Shown here: one piece after another, positions 7,137 to 8,242 of the stretch
How positions within the stretch are numbered: the stretch's first letter is position 1
Layout of the letters: each line of letters begins with the position of its first letter
From: Chlamydiota bacterium
GTDB taxonomy: Bacteria > Auribacterota > UBA3054 > B51-G9
DNA length: 8,242 bases
Assembly (NCBI GenBank): GCA_003648225.1
Contig: QMOL01000125.1
Location: 1-8,242 of the forward strand
Direction: 5' to 3'
Notes under the pieces: model-generated
Database searches by the model: none
Seen by the model: the letters and a program-made list of their open reading frames with translations, nothing else
What the model was told of the DNA's origin: nothing
Made by a program: the position numbers and the translations under genes

Positions 7137-7165
7137 CCAACCAACTAACCAACAGAGAGGTTAGG
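7099..7165 (-). ncRNA. Candidate small RNA or leader ending at the orphan terminator
   Basis: The minus strand carries two hairpins in a row: CTAACC and GGTTAG with an 8-base loop (7164-7145), then the 13-bp terminator (7136-7107) and T-run. A poor promoter match, TTGATT (7199-7194) with TACCAT (7176-7171) at 17-base spacing, would start an RNA near 7164, about 65 bases long. No open reading frame of note lies upstream on this strand. It could be a small RNA, a premature-termination product of a longer leader, or simply an insulator. I recognise no known RNA family. Confidence 0.3.
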
Positions 7166-7221
7166 TTAATATGGTATCAATTAGTCAAAAAATAATCAAT
7201 ACAGTAATCGAGGAATGAATA

Positions 7222-7250
7222 TTGCCTTTGAACTATAAAAGTAGTATAAT
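7222..7250 (+). promoter_or_regulatory. Sigma-70-type promoter of zwf
   Basis: TTGCCT (7222-7227) and a perfect TATAAT (7245-7250) are 17 bases apart. The predicted start near 7257 gives a leader of about 100 bases, in which I see no clear riboswitch or attenuator. Confidence 0.6.
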
Positions 7251-7358
7251 TAGTTAAAATTGAAATTGTATCAATAAATTAAATTTACATTTTTTTTCGT
7301 GCTTTTTGTGTCTTTAGTGGTAAAAATAATATTTTAATCGTTTCGTGTTTATAAAATT

Positions 7359-8242
7359 ATGACAAATTCTGAAAATAAAAAACCGGCAACTGTTTCCGTC
7401 CTTGAACGCCTTTGCATAGAGTCCAATCCGGAAAATTGCGGCGTGATTATCTTCGGCGCATCGGGTGACTTAGCTCATCGAAAAATTCTGCCGTCTTTTT
7501 ATAATATGTACACCAGAAAGCTCCTTCCGGAGGGATTTTTCCTGCTCGGCTGCGGACGGACAGCAATGAGCGATAATGTTTTTCGCGAGCAGGTCAGACA
7601 ATCGCTTCAGATTTCCGGTGTTGATATTTCATCAGAGTCAGTCAAAGAATTTTTATCATTTTGTTTTTATTCTGAAGGTGATTATTATTCTAAAGATTTT
7701 TATGAAAATATTAAAAATAAATTGTTTGTTCTTGATAAAAAATTCAATTCTAATAACAATCATATCTTCTATTTCGCTTTGCCGGCTGATGTTTATCTAA
7801 AATCCATCAAATTACTTTCAGAAGCAAAATTAATAGAAGAAAAAAACGGCTGGAAAAAAATCGTTATCGAAAAACCACACGGCCATAATCTTGATTCCGC
7901 AAATCATTTATTAGAAAAATTAAACACCGTCTTAGACGAACGTCAAATTTATCTGATCGACCATTATCTTGGAAAAGATACAGTCCAAAATATTCTGATT
8001 TTCCGTTTCGCGAATATTGTTTTCGAACCCGTGTGGAATAGAAATTATATCGATCACGTGGAAATTATAGCCGCTGAATCCGTTGGTGTGGGCGATCGGG
8101 CAGGTTATTTTGATAATTCCGGCGTCTTGCGGGATATGTTCCAAAATCACATGATGCAGCTCCTTTCTCTTGTCGCAATGGAACAGCCGCTGTCCTTTGA
8201 TGCCGAAAATATGCGGGATGAAAAGACAAAATTGTTGAAAGC
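7359..8242 (+). CDS. zwf: Glucose-6-phosphate 1-dehydrogenase, 3' end outside window
   Basis: The first 294 codons are present, well over half of the usual 480-510 residues. The enzyme oxidises glucose 6-phosphate to 6-phosphogluconolactone with NAD(P)+, the entry step of the oxidative pentose phosphate pathway in the cytoplasm. Residues GASGDLAHRK (33-42) form the nucleotide-binding turn, EKPHG (171-175) is the conserved EKP.G element, and IDHYLGKDTVQN (200-211) is the family signature with substrate-binding His202 and Lys206. FQNHMMQ (261-267) carries the catalytic base His264. All key residues visible are intact. The ATG at 7359 lacks an obvious ribosome-binding site but gives a normal N-terminus with a short polar extension. 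It is divergent from the phosphoglucomutase-GH65 fusion, whose product glucose 6-phosphate is its substrate. A 6-phosphogluconolactonase gene could follow beyond the edge. Confidence 0.96.
   Translation, partial: MTNSENKKPATVSVLERLCIESNPENCGVIIFGASGDLAHRKILPSFYNMYTRKLLPEGFFLLGCGRTAMSDNVFREQVRQSLQISGVDISSESVKEFLSFCFYSEGDYYSKDFYENIKNKLFVLDKKFNSNNNHIFYFALPADVYLKSIKLLSEAKLIEEKNGWKKIVIEKPHGHNLDSANHLLEKLNTVLDERQIYLIDHYLGKDTVQNILIFRFANIVFEPVWNRNYIDHVEIIAAESVGVGDRAGYFDNSGVLRDMFQNHMMQLLSLVAMEQPLSFDAENMRDEKTKLLK

Noticed and set aside
7171..7218. Fifteen-codon plus-strand open frame after GAGAGG
   Set aside because: It lies upstream of the zwf promoter with no promoter of its own visible and encodes nothing recognisable. 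It is kept only as a possible remnant.
1..8242. CRISPR array, tRNA, rRNA, insertion sequence or phage gene
   Set aside because: No regularly spaced repeats, cloverleaf, transposase motifs or rRNA-like stretches were seen on either strand.

Overview
The window looks like a piece of a low-GC, glycan-degrading bacterial chromosome. Clues are a secreted lectin-like protein, a sulfatase of the type abundant in the PVC superphylum, a DUF4434-type TIM-barrel protein beside an AraC regulator, and a GH65 sugar phosphorylase. Clear Shine-Dalgarno sites upstream of some genes argue against a typical Bacteroidota genome. A Lentisphaerota, Kiritimatiellota or related PVC origin is my best guess. It is inferred from gene content only, with no rRNA or marker gene to confirm it.

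Layout from left to right: (1) the 5' part of a minus-strand secreted protein that runs off the left edge, with a promoter, a leader hairpin and a strong ribosome-binding site; (2) a minus-strand DUF4434-like protein; (3) a plus-strand AraC-family regulator divergent from it, the two driven by back-to-back sigma-70-type promoters; (4) a minus-strand sulfatase pseudogene, converging with the regulator; (5) 7 bases upstream of the pseudogene, a 971-residue fusion of an N-terminal beta-phosphoglucomutase with a C-terminal GH65 phosphorylase; (6) a roughly 340-base divergent intergenic region with a promoter in each direction and a well-formed minus-strand terminator that no gene feeds; (7) the first 294 codons of glucose-6-phosphate dehydrogenase (zwf), cut by the right edge.

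The right half reads as a short metabolic line. The GH65 domain should phosphorolyse an alpha-linked glucose disaccharide to beta-glucose 1-phosphate, the fused mutase should convert this to glucose 6-phosphate, and the divergent zwf would take that into the oxidative pentose phosphate pathway. The sulfatase that once followed the fusion is broken by a frameshift beside the active-site motif, two stop codons and an internal loss, so any sulfated-glycan role of that operon has probably lapsed. The left half is probably a small locus for sensing and processing a carbohydrate, with the AraC protein as likely local regulator.

The most unusual items are the phosphoglucomutase-GH65 fusion, the orphan terminator with a possible small RNA between the fusion gene and zwf, and the decayed sulfatase. 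I found no CRISPR array, tRNA, rRNA, transposase or phage gene.
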